Of a stretch of 64,000 nucleotides of DNA, positions 50,230 through 61,053 are shown in pieces. Source of the stretch: Azolla caroliniana. Taxonomy: Eukaryota; Polypodiophyta. Under the pieces are notes generated by a model that saw only the letters and a program-made list of their open reading frames with translations, was not told where the DNA came from and did no database searches. Position 1 is the stretch's first letter, and each line of letters starts with the position of its first letter. A program made the translations under genes and the position numbers. Location of the stretch: assembly GCA_043228905.1 (NCBI GenBank), contig JBHGNT010000002.1, positions 16,120,001-16,184,000 of the forward strand, read 5' to 3'.

Positions 50230-50755
50230 ACAATATGCCTTACCCTTACTCGAAATTTCGAGAAGGCGCTGATGCAGAAGCGCATATTAGGGATTTCTTA
50301 ACAACATGGGAAATAAACCATGGAGCTTAGCAGCTATTAGTTGCAGCCGAGGATAAGTCTAAAATAGCTGAGTTTGTTTTGTCATTAGATGGCCAGTCAG
50401 CAAATTGGTTTGCTCAGAATGGTTTTCAAGCGTTCGAAACATTCAAACAATTAACCAAAAAAAATCTTCAATTGTTTCATCGACTAATTCCTCAAAAGGA
50501 TCTGATAGCTCAATTTTATGCATTATATCAAGAATCCAATGAAACAGTGTCACAATTTGTCATTCGCTTTCAGAATCTACAACTACAAATTTCCAAGCCA
50601 ATTCCCGATCATGAACTAAAGGATATCTTTCTAGAGGCAATTCGGGAACCACTACAAACGACACTAGCGATGTTCGATTTCCGAAATCAATCAATTGAGC
50701 AAGTGATTGATAAGGCCATTGCTATGGGTCGAAATCCAAAAAATGTACAAACTTG
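50230..50755 (+). pseudogene. Gyp-2 gag
   Basis: YPYSKFREGADAEAHIRDFL-like start (about 50236-50300), a TAG near 50328-50330, then KIAEFVLSLDGQSANWFAQN and TKKNLQLFHRLIPQKDLIAQ, FYALYQESNETVSQFVIRFQ and KPIPDHELKDIFLEAIREPL, typical of a Ty3/gypsy retrotransposon gag core. It ends NPKNVQT and TGA at 50753-50755. The zinc knuckle is missing because a deletion joins gag directly to RNase H. Confidence 0.8.
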
Positions 50756-52037
50756 ATTCTGCTCAATGTTGGTATACCGTTCAAGAAAAGGAGTTATTTG
50801 CAGTTATACATGCGCTCAAAACATGGCGCCATTATCTTTATGGAAATCGTTTTGTGGTAACTACGGACCACGAGTCCTTGAAATATTTCCGTGACCAACA
50901 AGACCTGAAAGGTCGTAAAGCACGATGGGTTGATCTCATTCAGGACTTTGATTTTTCCATACGATATCGTAAAGGTTCCATGAACACTATCGTTGATGCA
51001 CTAAGTCGCTTCTGTGAATTTAACATGCTTAGCTTCATTGAAATAACATCAGATCTTTATGATCACCTTCAAGGAAAGTATCCCGATGATAGTTATTTTG
51101 CGAAATATTGGGCAAGAGTTGTGTCTGGAACAGACACCACCACATCCTCGAAGGAATCCTTCCACATTGCTAACGGTTTGCTCTACCGTAATGGGAAGGT
51201 TTGTATTCCAGATTTGCCTGAGATAAAAAAGAGAATTCTTTTTTAATGTCATTATGAACCCTCAGTAGGGCACCCTGAAATACATCGTATACTCGTTCTT
51301 ATCTCCACTCAATTCTATTGGCCTAAGATGCGTCCTAACATACATAGCTATGTGACTAAATGTCACCAATGTTAGGTTAACAAAGCCGAGCGACTTAAAG
51401 CCGCAAGACTTTTACATCCCTTGGACATTCCCAATAATAAATGGGAAAGTATATCCATGGATTTTATTGTTAGCCTTCCTCGCAGCCAAAAAGGCCATGA
51501 TGCCATCTAGGTTGTGATGATAGACTAACTAAAATGGCAAGATTTATTGCTACTAAAACCACGGTAACATCTTCTGAATTGGCTTACTAATTCGTTGACA
51601 AGTTATTTCGTTTTTATGGGTTACTGATGGATATCGTGAGTGATCAAGATCCAAAGTTTACTAGTGACTTCTGGACGCAAGTCTTTAAGAAGTTAGAAAC
51701 TACGTTGAGCATGAGCTCTAGGGATCATCCTCAATCCGATGGACAGATAGAACGAGTAAATCAAATTATTGAGGACATGCTTCGAGCATATGTTGGTGCA
51801 AAGCCAACAAAATGGGAACGTTATCTCCCAATTTTGGAGTTTTCTTATAACTCCAAGCATACGTCGATGGGATATAGTCCTTTTATGTTGATGTATGGTT
51901 TTCAGCCACGAGCCCCAATTGATGTTAATATACATCATGATGAGTTGCGAAGTACGCAAAACTTTCTTCAGGATATGCAAGATGTGTTGCATATTTCACA
52001 AGATAATATATTAAAAACAACTGAAGATAGAGCGCGT
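50745..52037 (+). pseudogene. Gyp-2 RNase H and integrase
   Basis: RNase H: CWYTVQEKELFAVIHALKTW, RHYLYGNRFVVTTDHESLKY, RKARWVDLIQDFDFSIRYRK and NTIVDALSR (50745-51030). Integrase: HPEIHRILVLISTQFYWPKM with CHQC for the zinc site, a TAA near 51244, SMDFIVSLPRSQKGHDAI, then TAG/TAA stops. A good frame at 51627-52070 reads MDIVSDQDPKFTSDFW, SRDHPQSDGQIERVNQII and FSYNSKHTSMGYSPFML, breaking off at EDRAR where the Gyp-3 LTR begins. The DDE residues can be followed but the frame is broken. Confidence 0.85.
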
Positions 52038-52668
52038 TGTCGTGATGTTACGCTCACGCGTATGAAATAAGGCGGGACCGCAGGGGCCCTGAACCGAGGA
52101 GCGTGAGAGAGAAGAGGGAGAGAGATTCACAGAAACACAGAGAGACAAAAACGAAAGAATCAATTCCAATAACAGTATAGATTACAGAGCTTGCAATGTT
52201 ACAACCGGCAAGCCGGTGATAGACTCAACACAGACGAACACACGCGCGGAAATACGTGGTGGAGCCTCTACCAGAAGCACGAGGGCTTTCATGCAGCAGA
52301 GGCAACCAACCTAACCCAAAATCCCTGCAGAAACAACAATGATGGTGGAGGAGAGAACTCGGTTCCCAGTCCGACAACACTTCGTCCTCTCAAAACGCTT
52401 GATCCCTACTCAGGCCCTTTTCCTCTCCTTTTATAACACAAGGAGAGAGAGCCGTTTATAGACTGTTAAATCGTTGTTATTCTTTGTTCTTTCAGACAGA
52501 GATCCTCTTCGATTCCCTACTTAATGAATTCGTGCTACCTAGGATAATTACATCGCTGACCTGTACTTAACTATGTATGTAAATATATCAAAACATGTGC
52601 CTGTGTGTAAGGGCCGGTTCATGCACACCATCCACCGATTCCTCCTAGGGACGGTTTTCTCCACGACA
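52038..52668 (-). repeat. Gyp-3 3' LTR (631 bp)
   Basis: On the plus strand it starts TGTCGTGATGTTACGC, has GCGGGACCGCAGGGGCCCTG near 52072, and ends TCTCCACGACA. It is followed by the polypurine tract. The left edge interrupts the Gyp-2 integrase. Confidence 0.8.
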
Positions 52669-52741
52669 TCTGCCCCCACCTAACCGCGCATCCTCTGGTA
52701 TGCGCAAGAATAGACTTCTGCCGGAGAAGACCGGCCCGCGA

Positions 52742-53012
52742 TTATCTTTCGCTCTCCAGTCCACCACCCACTCCGAACCGGTCATCGTCACCATCCATGC
52801 CCTCTGGGTCCGGTTCGTCCTCGTGCCGCTTCTTGAATGTCTTGATCCTCTTCGCGGCCACCGACACAACTATTCTTGTTCCGCCGAGTTCCGCGAGGTG
52901 GTAGGTGTCGTTGTCGTTGGCCCTTGTCACCGCATAAGGCCTGAACCACCTCCTCGCAAACTTCCGCATTGCCTTGTGCTGGTTGTCGAGGCTGCTGTCG
53001 TAGACAAGAACC
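52742..53012 (-). pseudogene. Gyp-3 integrase C-terminus
   Basis: Minus-strand VLVYDSSLDNQHKAMRKFAR, RWFRPYAVTRANDNDTYHLA and RIKTFKKRHEDEPDPEG. The Cop-11 LTR interrupts at 53012, directly before VLVYD. It corresponds to 17690-18000 of Gyp-1. No chromodomain is visible. Confidence 0.85.
53008..53012 (+). repeat. Target site duplication GAACC, left copy (Cop-11)
   Basis: GAACC precedes the TG at 53013 and recurs at 58556-58560 after the CA of the right LTR. Removing Cop-11 and one copy restores integrase sequence (EGDW-VLVYD). Confidence 0.95.
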
Positions 53013-53806
53013 TGATAGGAACTACACGCTCGCGATAAACAACGCTCGGCCTCAACCAAGCTTAGAATCATAAAACACAGAAAACAGGGAATGAATGCAC
53101 GACACAATGGAGAGAAGGGTACACAGGATGTTTACGTGGAAAACCCAAACATGAGAAAAAAAACCACAGTAGTCCACTGACTGCTAACTATCACTATGTA
53201 ACAATATACAATAGATGAACACAGAGGCAACGACCTCTTGTTCACTGTCTTCGCCACAGGCGGCGGTTACAACAGAGATACGAACTCTTCGTCTCTTTCT
53301 CTCTCTCTCTCTCTCTGTACACTGTTGCGCTCTAATCTTGTGCCAACAAGAATGACAACCGCATTTACTAAGTTTGCCCTAAGTCATATTTATACTAATA
53401 TGACTTTTTGGCTATTTACAAATATAGTCCCGATGGACTCTCACAAACATATTTACGAATATGTCCCTTCATCCGGTGAGCACTCCTCACCGGACCTGCA
53501 TCCTCTGACGCTTGCTGGGCACACGTCATCCGGTTCTCACCGGGTCTTCCGTTGCCGGGTACTCCACATCCGGTTCTCACTGGGTCTTCACCATCCGGCT
53601 CTTGCCGGGTACTCGTCATCCGGTTCTCACTAGGTCTTCACCATCCGGCTCTTGCCGGGTACTCGTCATCCGGTTCTCACTGGGTCTTCACCATCCGGCT
53701 CTTGCCGGGTACTCGTCATCCGGTTCTCACCGAGTCTTCCATAGCCGGTTACTCGACATCCGGTTCTCACCGAGTCTTCCCATCCGGAGGGACCTGTTTC
53801 CTAACA
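53013..53806 (-). repeat. Cop-11 3' LTR with minisatellite
   Basis: 794 bp. TGATAGGAACTACACGC at its left, GTTTCCTAACA at its right (plus strand). 53527-53790 holds tandem units of 39 and 48 bp beginning CATCCGGTTCTCAC. A CT microsatellite lies at about 53297-53317. Confidence 0.92.
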
Positions 53807-53816
53807 AACTCCCCCT

Positions 53817-54746
53817 TCACTCCGGCATGGGATGTCTTACTAGTCTGATCCGCTTCCAACATGCTTCCAGCTTGTCGGGTATCAGTACTTTGGTCAGCAT
53901 ATCTGACCTGTTCTCGGCCATGTGGATCTTCGTCAGCGCGAACTCCTGGTCATCTACTCTTTCCCGGATCCAGTGATACCTTCGTTGGATATGCTTCGTC
54001 CGGGAATGGTAGGCTGCATTCTTAGCAAGGTGGATGGCACCTTGACTATCGCAATAGAGCCGATATTCATCTTGCCGGATATTGAGCTCTCCGATAAAGT
54101 CCTTCATCCAGAATATTTCCTTGCCGGCTTCCACAGCCGCCATGTACTCCGCCTCCGTGGTTGACAACGCAACCGTCTTCTATAGCCTCGACTGCCATGA
54201 AACAGCTCCCCCTACATATCTCATTACATACCCGGATGTAGAACGGCTGGTATCCACATGAGCCAACATGTCCGAATCGGTAAAACCGTCAAGTTGAGGT
54301 TTTCCGGAGCCGAATTGGAGACACATATTTGAAGTGCCCTTCAAGTACCGGAGTATCCATTTGACCCCGTTCCAGTGCTCCTTGCCGGGATAGCTCATAA
54401 ACCGGCTCACCACTCCGACTGCGTATCCTATATCCGGTCGGGTACACACCATTGCGTACATTAAGCTCCCGACGGCAGAGGCATATGGAACCTTCAACAT
54501 ATCAGCCTTCTCTGCTTTCGTCTTCGGGCTTTGCTTACCGGATAATCTGCAGTTTGCCGGGAGTGTCGAACTGACCAATTTCGCTTCTAACATGTTGAAC
54601 CGCGGAAGCACCTTTGTCACGTATTTCTCCTGTGACAGCCATAGTTGCTTCGTTGGCCGGTTCCGGATGATATGCATCCCCAACATCTGTCTTGCCGGAC
54701 CCAAGTCTTTCATCACAAAAGTTCGGTTGAGAGCCTTCTTCAGCAT
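53817..54746 (-). pseudogene. Cop-11 RNase H and C-terminal RT
   Basis: Minus strand: MLKKALNRTFVMKDLGPARQ and VPYASAVGSLMYAMVCTRPD (54180-54746), then TDSDMLAHVDTSRSTSGYVM and GGAVSWQSRL followed by a TAG near 54180. The next frame, 53817-54167, has MSTTEAEYMAAVEAGKEIFW, CDSQGAIHLAKN and HIQRRYHWIRERVDDQEFAL and ends RHPMPE with a stop at 53817-53819. Only one or two changes separate these two frames from one continuous RNase H. Confidence 0.9.
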
Positions 54747-55867
54747 CCGTATTCTGGCTTGGTTCTGTCCGACATCAACATGTCGTCCACATACAGAACG
54801 AGTATCAGGAAGTCACCTGCTTCGAACTTCTTCACAAACACGCAGTGATCGGCCTGCATCTTGTGGTACCCTTGATCGGTCATGAAGGAGTCGAACTTCC
54901 GGTACCATTGTCGGGGAGCGTGCTTCAGACCGTACAGGCTCTTCTTAAACCGGCAAACCAGGTGCTCCTTCCCTTTCTCCACGAATCCTTCCGGTTGCTG
55001 CATGTAGATCTCCTCTTCGAGGTCACTGTGAAGGAATGTCGTCTTCACATCCAGCTGCTCTACCTCGAGGTCCATGCTTGCCGCTATACTCAGCACCGTC
55101 CGGATGGAGGTCATCTTTACTACCGGGGCAAAGATCTCGTCAAAGTCCACGCCCTTCTTCTGCTGGAACCCCTTCACCACGATCCTGGCTTTGTATCCGG
55201 GGGGGTTGCCGGCATCTCCCGGTTTCAACTTGTACACCCACTTGTTTCGGAGTGCCCGCTTTCCTTTCGGCAACTCCACCAATTCATACGTATGGTTCTC
55301 ATGTAGGGAATCCATCTCATCCTGCATGGCACTTAACCATTTGCGGCTGTGGGTGTCATCCTTCGCTTCTTCAAAGCTTTCTGGCTGCCCCCCATCGGTT
55401 AGCAGCACATGCTCTGCATCCGGAAATCTCCGGGGGGGCCTTCTCTCTTTAAGAGGATATCTCCGTCTTTGGGCTTCGGTAACCGGCTCCTCCATTTGCT
55501 CTTCATCCGAATCCGATTCAGGATCTTGGCCGGTTCCGGTTTCAGCTTCCTCTACTTCTTCTTCTGCCGGTTCGGTATCCTCACCGTAACCGGCTGGTTC
55601 CTCGAGTGCTAACCGGTCTCTTGCCGGTTGGGTCTGCTCATCGCATAATCGATCCTTACCGGTCGACTCGGAGTTCATTATCTTCTTCTCCGACTCCCAG
55701 TTGGCGAGCGCCTTGTGCTCCATGCAGATAATATCTTGACTCCGGAATACCTTCTTGTCGATCAGGTCCCACACTCGGTAGCCGAACTCATCGTCGCCGT
55801 AACCAAGGAATATGAATGGCCGGGTCTTCGGATCTAGTTTTCCTCTCCGGTCCTTAGCTATATGCAC
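54740..55867 (-). pseudogene. Cop-11 integrase C-terminus, linker and reverse transcriptase
   Basis: A 375-residue open stretch: KLDPKTRPFIFLGYGDDEFG, an acidic linker rich in EEPAGYGEDTEPAEEEVEEA, RYPLKERRPPRRFPDAEHVL, then RT with RNKWVYKLKPGDAGNPPGYK, DFDEIFAPVVKMTSIRTVLS, QLDVKTTFLHSDLEEEIYMQ, KSLYGLKHAPRQWYRKFDSF and ILVLYVDDMLMSD. The catalytic YVDD is present. A frameshift right after it breaks the link to the downstream RT part. Confidence 0.92.
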
Positions 55868-57004
55868 ATACGCAAGACACCCGAATACCTTTAGATCCCG
55901 GTAGGCACTTCCTTACCGGTCCAGAATCTCTGTGGCATGTCTCCGTCCAAGGGTAGTGAGGGTGATCTGTTTATCACATATGTCGCCGTCGACAGTGCCT
56001 CAACCCAAAACTTCTTGGGTAGTTTTGCATGCGCCAACATACTCTAGATCCTCTCCATTATGGTTCGATTCATCCTCTCGGCCATCCTGTTTAGTTCTGA
56101 CGTCTTCGGCACGGTAAATTCGAGCCGGATTCCCTTCGAGTGACAATACTCCTCGAATTGCCCCCGGTATTCACCTCCGTTATCTGCTCGAACCGCCTTT
56201 AGCTTCCGGCCGGTTTCTCTTTCCACTCTCATGTGGAGCTCTTTGAAGACGGATAACACCTGATCCTTCGTCTTCAACGGTGTGGCCCACAGCTTCTGGT
56301 TGTGGTCATCTATGAACGTCACGAAGTACTGCGATCCGGAATGTGACTTCGTGTCCACTTGACATACATCAGTATGCACCAACTCCAGTGGTGCATTACG
56401 TCTCATCGGTGGCCTCGATCGGATGAAGGTCCGGTTTTGTTTACCGGCCAGACAATCAGTGCACTTCTCCAAGTGCACGTTCTTCACTGGAATGAGGTTG
56501 TCGTCTACAAGCCTCTTCATCCCCTTCTCGCTCATGTGACACAGCCTCTTGTGCCATAGCACACTGGCAGTGTCGGATGCCACGTTCACTTCTTCCGGGC
56601 ATAACCGGGCATTCATCAGGTACAGGGTGTTTTGTAACCTTTCGGGCCCGAGCCACAATCAGGATCCCTTTGCTGAACTTCATAACACCGTTTTGGATGC
56701 TACCCGTGTAGCCTTCATCATCTAGCCGACCGGCTGATATCAGGTTCAGATGAACCTCCGGAACGTGTCGGACATCCTTCAGCAGCAGCTTACATCCGGT
56801 TGGTGTTGTCAACCACACGTCTCCTATGCCGACAATTCGGAATGTACCATCATTCCCCATCCGGACACAGCCGTGATCACCGGCTGAGTAGGATGAGAAG
56901 CATTTCCAGTCTGGGGTAAGGTGGAACGATGCTCCGGAGTCGACCACCCAAGTAATCTCATCGCCGGCAAGGTTTAGCTCACTCTCCTCGGTGATGAGCA
57001 TCAA
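55868..57004 (-). pseudogene. Cop-11 protease and integrase
   Basis: Protease: ITWVVDSGASFHLTPDWKCF (about 56950). GAG-pre-integrase: LWHKRLCHMSEKGMKRLVDD and CTDCLAGKQNRTF (56400-56560). Integrase core: HTDVCQVDTKSHSGSQYFVT, AVRADNGGEYRGQFEEYC, ELNRMAERMNRTIMERI, then a stop (56042-56044 region). Catalytic residues are visible. A frameshift near 56640 separates protease and integrase. The 56045-55868 stretch continues integrase in another frame. Confidence 0.88.
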
Positions 57005-57860
57005 CTCTTCTTCACTTGCCGCGATTGCCGTCGTTCCCTTCCGGTCCGGCCCCCTCCGGTCTTTACCGTTCCGGTCGGGTGTCCACTTCGAATCGGTACC
57101 GTCGGTTTCCTTATCTTTTCGGAAATGCCGACATATCTTCTGGAAGTGTCCCAGCTTGCCACAATAGAAGCAAGTAGGCCTCCTCCTTGACTTTGACTGT
57201 GTCCCCGACTTTTCCCGATTCTGGGGGCTACGGTTCCTTTGTCTTCGCGTTCCGATTCGGTAAGGAGCACTTTGGAGTCGGAGCTCGTATCCTTATCTTT
57301 CTGACGCGCCTCCTCATCTAGCAAGCTCGACTTCACTCTTGCTAGGGATAACCATTTCCATTCCGGCTCGGCGTTGCCCAAAGTGACAACCAACGTCTCC
57401 TAGCTATCCGGGAGGGAACCGAGTAGGAGTAGCGCTAGTACCTCATCGGCGAGAGGTACTTCCAATGATGTTGCCTGGTGGATCAGCCCCTGGAAGGCAG
57501 TCATGTGCTCCGCCATGCTGGAGCCATCTTGGTACCGGAGTCTTACTAGCTTCCGAAATACCAAAACCTGATTAACAACATTTTTGTTTAGAAACATAAT
57601 GCCGATCTTCTCCCAGAGCTCATGATCCTTGCTCTCTTCATTGAAGTTGTTGTATAGACTCATGTCGATGAAGTACCGTATGTAAGCCGTTGTCTTCATG
57701 TGCATCACCTCCCATATCGTGGCGTCGATTTTGTCCGGTCTCTTGTCCCCGAACTGAACCGGCAACCAAAGATCTTTAACCATGAGCATGTCCCTCATCT
57801 TCGACTACCACACGGAATAGTGGGAGCCAGTGAGCTTGAACATGCCTCCCAACGATTCGT
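57001..57860 (-). pseudogene. Cop-11 gag
   Basis: Begins MDESLGGMFKLTGSHYSVW near 57863, then TAG where Cop-9 has the AAG codon after Trp. RDMLMVKDLWLPVQFGDKRP and TIWEVMHMKTTAYIRYFIDM, RKLVRLRYQDGSSMAEHMTA and VLALLLLGSLPDS run to a stop at about 57400. The next frame (57001-57393) starts MVVTLGNAEPEWKWLSLARV and carries the zinc-knuckle region (CFYCGKLGHFQKICRHFRK read across frames). Very close to Cop-9 gag. Confidence 0.88.
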
Positions 57861-57894
57861 CCATATTCTGTGTCGTTTCGCTCTGATACCACTT

Positions 57895-58178
57895 TGACAG
57901 GAACTACACGCTTGCGATAAACAACGCTCGGCCTCAACCAAGCTTAGAATCATAAAACACAGAAAACGGGGAATGAATGGACGACACAATGGAGAGAAGA
58001 GTACACAGGATGTTTACGTGGAAAACCCAAACATGGGAAAAAAAACCACGGCAGTCCACTGATTGCTAACTATCACTATGTAACAATATACAATAGATGA
58101 ATATAGAGGCAACAACCTCTTGTTCACTATCTTCGCCACATGCGGCGGTTACAACAGAGATACGAACTCTTCGTCTCT

Positions 58179-58210
<32 letters not shown>

Positions 58211-58555
58211 GTACACTATTGCGCTCTAATCTTGTGCCAACAAGAATGACAACCGCATTTACTAAGTTTGCCCTAAGTCATGTTTATACTAATATGACTT
58301 TTCGGCTATTTACAAATATAGCCCCGACCGACTCTCAATAACATATTTATGAATATGTCCCTTCATCCGGTGAGCACTCCTCACCGGGCCTACATCATCC
58401 GGCGCTTGCCGGGCACACGTCATCCAGTTCTCACCGGGTCTTCCGTAGCCGGTTACTCGACATCCGGTTTCGGCCTTGGCCTGTCGGCCTCGGCCGAGTT
58501 TGCTCATTATCCCTGTTCTTTTCACTTCCCATCCGGAGGGACCTGTTTCCTAACA
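57895..58555 (-). repeat. Cop-11 5' LTR (661 bp)
   Basis: Starts TGACAGGAACTACACGC and ends TTTCCTAACA on the plus strand, followed by GAACC. It lacks most of the minisatellite of the left LTR and instead has TTCGGCCTTGGCCTGTCGGC near 58467. A long CT microsatellite lies at about 58177-58210. Confidence 0.92.
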
Positions 58556-59600
58556 GAACCCAGTCGCCTTCCTCGATTTTCCTTGGTCGTAGTAGGTGAG
58601 TCCGGTCGAATCGCCCCTTGTTCTTTGTCCTTGCTGCACGCAGCTTCGTCATTGCTCATTCCACGTCCTTCGGTCGTCGCTCGAGCTGTTGGATTCGCAC
58701 CGCTAACAACTCCTCCCGGCTCATCTCATCTCTCCAGTCCACCGCGGCCTACGAGTAGATCGTTCTCTCCATCGGCATGATCGGCTTCTGTCCGTACATC
58801 AGATCCGCCGGCATGAACCCGGTTACCGAGTTGTGCATAGTTCGGTCTACCCACAATACGTAGGGTAGGAGCCGCGGCCAATTCTCGACCTGTCCTTGAC
58901 ACGCTTGCACCAATGCCTTCACGATTGGGCCGTGCCCTCTTTCTATCTTCCCGTTCGCCTCTAGGTTGTACGCCGTCGTGAGGGAGAGCTTGACTCCTAG
59001 CCGGTCGAACAACCCTATCAGCTTCCTCCACATACAACTCCCCACGATCTGCCATGATCTTCCCTACACACCCGTACCGACACACCACCTCCTCAATCAG
59101 GAATCGAAATACCGCTGCAGTCGTCTTATTCTGCAGTGCGAGGCCCTCCACTTGGTTCGTCAAGTCTTCTCGCGCCAGCACCAGGTACCGCATCTGTCCT
59201 ACCCCCATCGACATCGTCACCAAATCTACCATCCACTTGAAATGGATAGTCAGGGGATAGGTCGGGTGTAGCTTGTCTCGATGCCGAATCGTGGAGTGCA
59301 TCTGACAATTCTCGCATGTCGTCACGAACCGGTGCATGTCTCGGTATAGCCCCGACCACCAATACTTCTCCTTTAGCTTCTCGAACGTGGCCCAAGTCCC
59401 GCGGTGACCGTCCCAAGGACTCTCGTGGTACGCCGCGGGCAACATCTCCCGCTTCTCCTTCCCTGCCACTATTCGTAGTGGGACACCGCCTCTCTTCTTC
59501 GGATGCTTCCATAGGTTCCCGGCCCGTAGGAAGAACGCTTTCTACCGGACCCGGTTAGCTTCGTCTTTCGTCCATGCAGTGTTCAGTATAATTATCTTCA
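58556..59600 (-). pseudogene. Gyp-3 integrase
   Basis: Minus strand: HESPWDGHRGTWATFEKLKE, YWWSGLYRDMHRFVTTCENC and QMHSTIRHRDKLHP give the HHCC zinc domain (about 59270-59430). WMVDLVTMSMGVGQMRYLVL, EEVVCRYGCVGKIMADRGEL (core) follow. A frameshift near 59030 moves to LFDRLGVKLSLTTAYNLEAN and GKIERGHGPIVKALVQACQG, YVLWVDRTMHNSVTGFMPAD. The last part (58556-58740) leads into the C-terminus beyond Cop-11. Catalytic D and E are visible. Confidence 0.88.
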
Positions 59601-60068
59601 GGAATCAACCGATCCTGAGCCACTCCCCTTCATATTCGCCCTCATCAAAATCATTAACCATCGGGGTGCTACCTGCCCTTGCCAGGTAAGCCGACTCGAA
59701 GAAGTCCTCACCGACTTCTTCGTCCTCCAAAACCATGTCATCCTCGTCGTCAACCGCGCTCTTGAAAGCATGTCGGCCATGGCGTTGTCCTTTCCGGAGA
59801 TGTGCCGTATCTCCAGACTCAGGGACTTGATGTACGCGATCCATCTAAGCATTGCCAGGTCTGGCGTCGCGCATCTGGAAACCATACCGAGAATCGGTAA
59901 GCAGTCCGTCTCTATTATTACCTCCGTCTTGATTAGGTAGTCTTTGTCGGCCTTGACCACCGAAACAATAGCCCAGAGCTCGTGTTTAACTTGGGTGTAT
60001 CCTCACTGTCACTCACTAAGTACCTTCGCTCTGAACCGGATAGGGAACCGTGTGCCGCCTTCATCTTC
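59598..60068 (-). pseudogene. Gyp-3 RNase H
   Basis: Minus strand: KADKDYLIKTEVIIETDCLP, MLRWIAYIKSLSLEIRHISG and DNAMADMLSRARL, then an acidic tail (TRMTWFWRTKKSV) in the linker to integrase. A stop near 59962 and an upstream frameshift separate it from RT. Nearly parallel to 18766-19236 in Gyp-1. Confidence 0.88.
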
Positions 60069-60619
60069 CTAACTGATCACCCATCCTATCCCGGTCAGGC
60101 TCGTATCTACGGTTACATAGATCGGAACGTCTTTGCCGTAAACCGCTTTACGGAGTGCCGGTGCCACGGTTAGCGCTTCTTTTAGTCTCCGGACGAACTC
60201 CGTATGTTCCCGGCCCCAGTTGAATTTGCGCCCTTTCTTTAACAACCCGTAGAGCAGTTCCGCAATGTGTGCGTAATGCGGAACCCATATGTGGTAGAAC
60301 GCACACGCCCCCAGGAACCTCCGCACCTCTGTTACCAACTTGCATTCCTCCTTCATCAAGGAAATGGTTTCGACCTTTGCCGGAGACGGTTTCCGGCCAT
60401 AAGGCCTACACAAGTGACCGATCACTAAGATTTCTAATTGACCAAAAGCCGATTTTTCTCCGGAGAAGGTGAGTCGCGCGCTCTCCAGCCATTGTAGCAC
60501 CCAATCGCAGTCTTTGATGTGGTCCACAACAAACCTCTGGCAACCATCCAGTGCAACCAACTCATCCTTATCCTCCACCGGACACCCTTTTATCAGTATG
60601 TCATCCAGAAACGGCATGG
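60069..60619 (-). pseudogene. Gyp-3 reverse transcriptase, C-terminal half
   Basis: Minus strand: MPFLDDILIKGCPVEDKDEL (catalytic box FLDD), VLQWLESARLTFSGEKSAFG, VIGHLCRPYGRKPSPAKVET, ACAFYHIWVPHYAHIAELLY, FNWGREHTEFVRRLKEAL and YVTVDTSLTGIGWVIS. The frame is open through this part. The Cop-12 LTR cuts the palm just N-terminal to FLDD near 60620; the preceding sequence is absent. Confidence 0.88.
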
Positions 60620-60885
60620 TGATGCGCATAAGCAAGATACACTCAGAGAGAGAGAGAGAGAGAGAGATAGGCACAAAGAGTCATTATATTTCTCAATAGC
60701 AACTTTTACAAATGACAACCAACCAACCACCAACAACAACAACAACCTTTCTAAAGGTTACAAAGTCACTTTATATAGTGATTGTCCTAGGGCAACTGCC
60801 CTTTATGCTATTTATAGAAATAGCCCAAACTTGGGCTGTCCAAAGTGACAGTGTGAATACGGCCATTATACACTCATATTCGACA
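60620..60885 (-). repeat. Cop-12 3' LTR (left limit approximate)
   Basis: The right end CATATTCGACA is directly before the polypurine tract. On the minus strand it starts TGTCGAATATGAGTG and has CTATAAATAGC (reverse complement near 60807-60817) as TATA box. Also holds a GA microsatellite (60651-60668) and CAA-type repeats (about 60725-60745). The left end is set where gypsy RT stops; no TSD can be checked. Confidence 0.65.
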
Positions 60886-61053
60886 CTCCCCCGAAATGGG
60901 CGTATACATGGGTTATCTAAAACATTACAGGTATATACAAGGTTTATCGGACAGATCAGTTTTGTTAGAGTTGGCAAGATCTGAAGCCAATCCTCAAAGA
61001 ACCGATGTTCGTGGTCCGAAACCATCCCGTGTTGTGTTCCGACTTTAACCGGA

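Larger units (their letters stand above)
49469..52037 (+). mobile_element. Gyp-2: plus-strand Ty3/gypsy with internal deletion, inserted in Cop-10
   Basis: The 5' LTR is about 49469-49970 (TGTTACCCGG to GAACAACA), followed by a leader, gag (about 50230-50755), then directly RNase H and integrase (50745-52037). Protease and RT are missing. The element is cut at 52038 by Gyp-3. The primer site could not be identified with confidence. It is AT-richer than the copia elements beside it. Confidence 0.75.
53013..58555 (-). mobile_element. Cop-11: complete but decayed minus-strand Ty1/copia in Gyp-3
   Basis: 5543 bp. The left (3') LTR is 53013-53806 and the right (5') LTR is 57895-58555. A polypurine tract (reverse complement of AACTCCCCCTTCA) lies at 53807-53819. 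The primer site (reverse complement CTCTGATACCA) is at 57881-57891. TSD is GAACC. All copia domains are present on the minus strand in order, with relatively few stops. Same family as Cop-9. The two LTRs differ by 133 bp because of a minisatellite in the left one. Confidence 0.95.
52038..60619 (-). mobile_element. Gyp-3: minus-strand Ty3/gypsy, split by Cop-11 and cut by Cop-12
   Basis: The 3' LTR is 52038-52668 with inverted ends TGTCGTG/CACGACA. The polypurine tract is the reverse complement of TCTGCCCCCACCTA (52669-52682). Then come the integrase C-terminus (52742-53012), Cop-11 (53013-58555), integrase (58556-59600), RNase H (59598-60000) and RT (60069-60619). The 5' half is beyond Cop-12 and outside the window. 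Same family as Gyp-1. GC content is higher than in Gyp-2. Confidence 0.85.

Noticed and set aside
53512-53976. Open frame of 154 aa with repeated SGSHWVFTIRLLPGT peptides
   Set aside because: Same LTR minisatellite read on the wrong strand, running into the antisense of Cop-11 RNase H.
55036-55612. Plus-strand open frames of 138-171 aa
   Set aside because: Antisense of the well-preserved Cop-11 RT frame.
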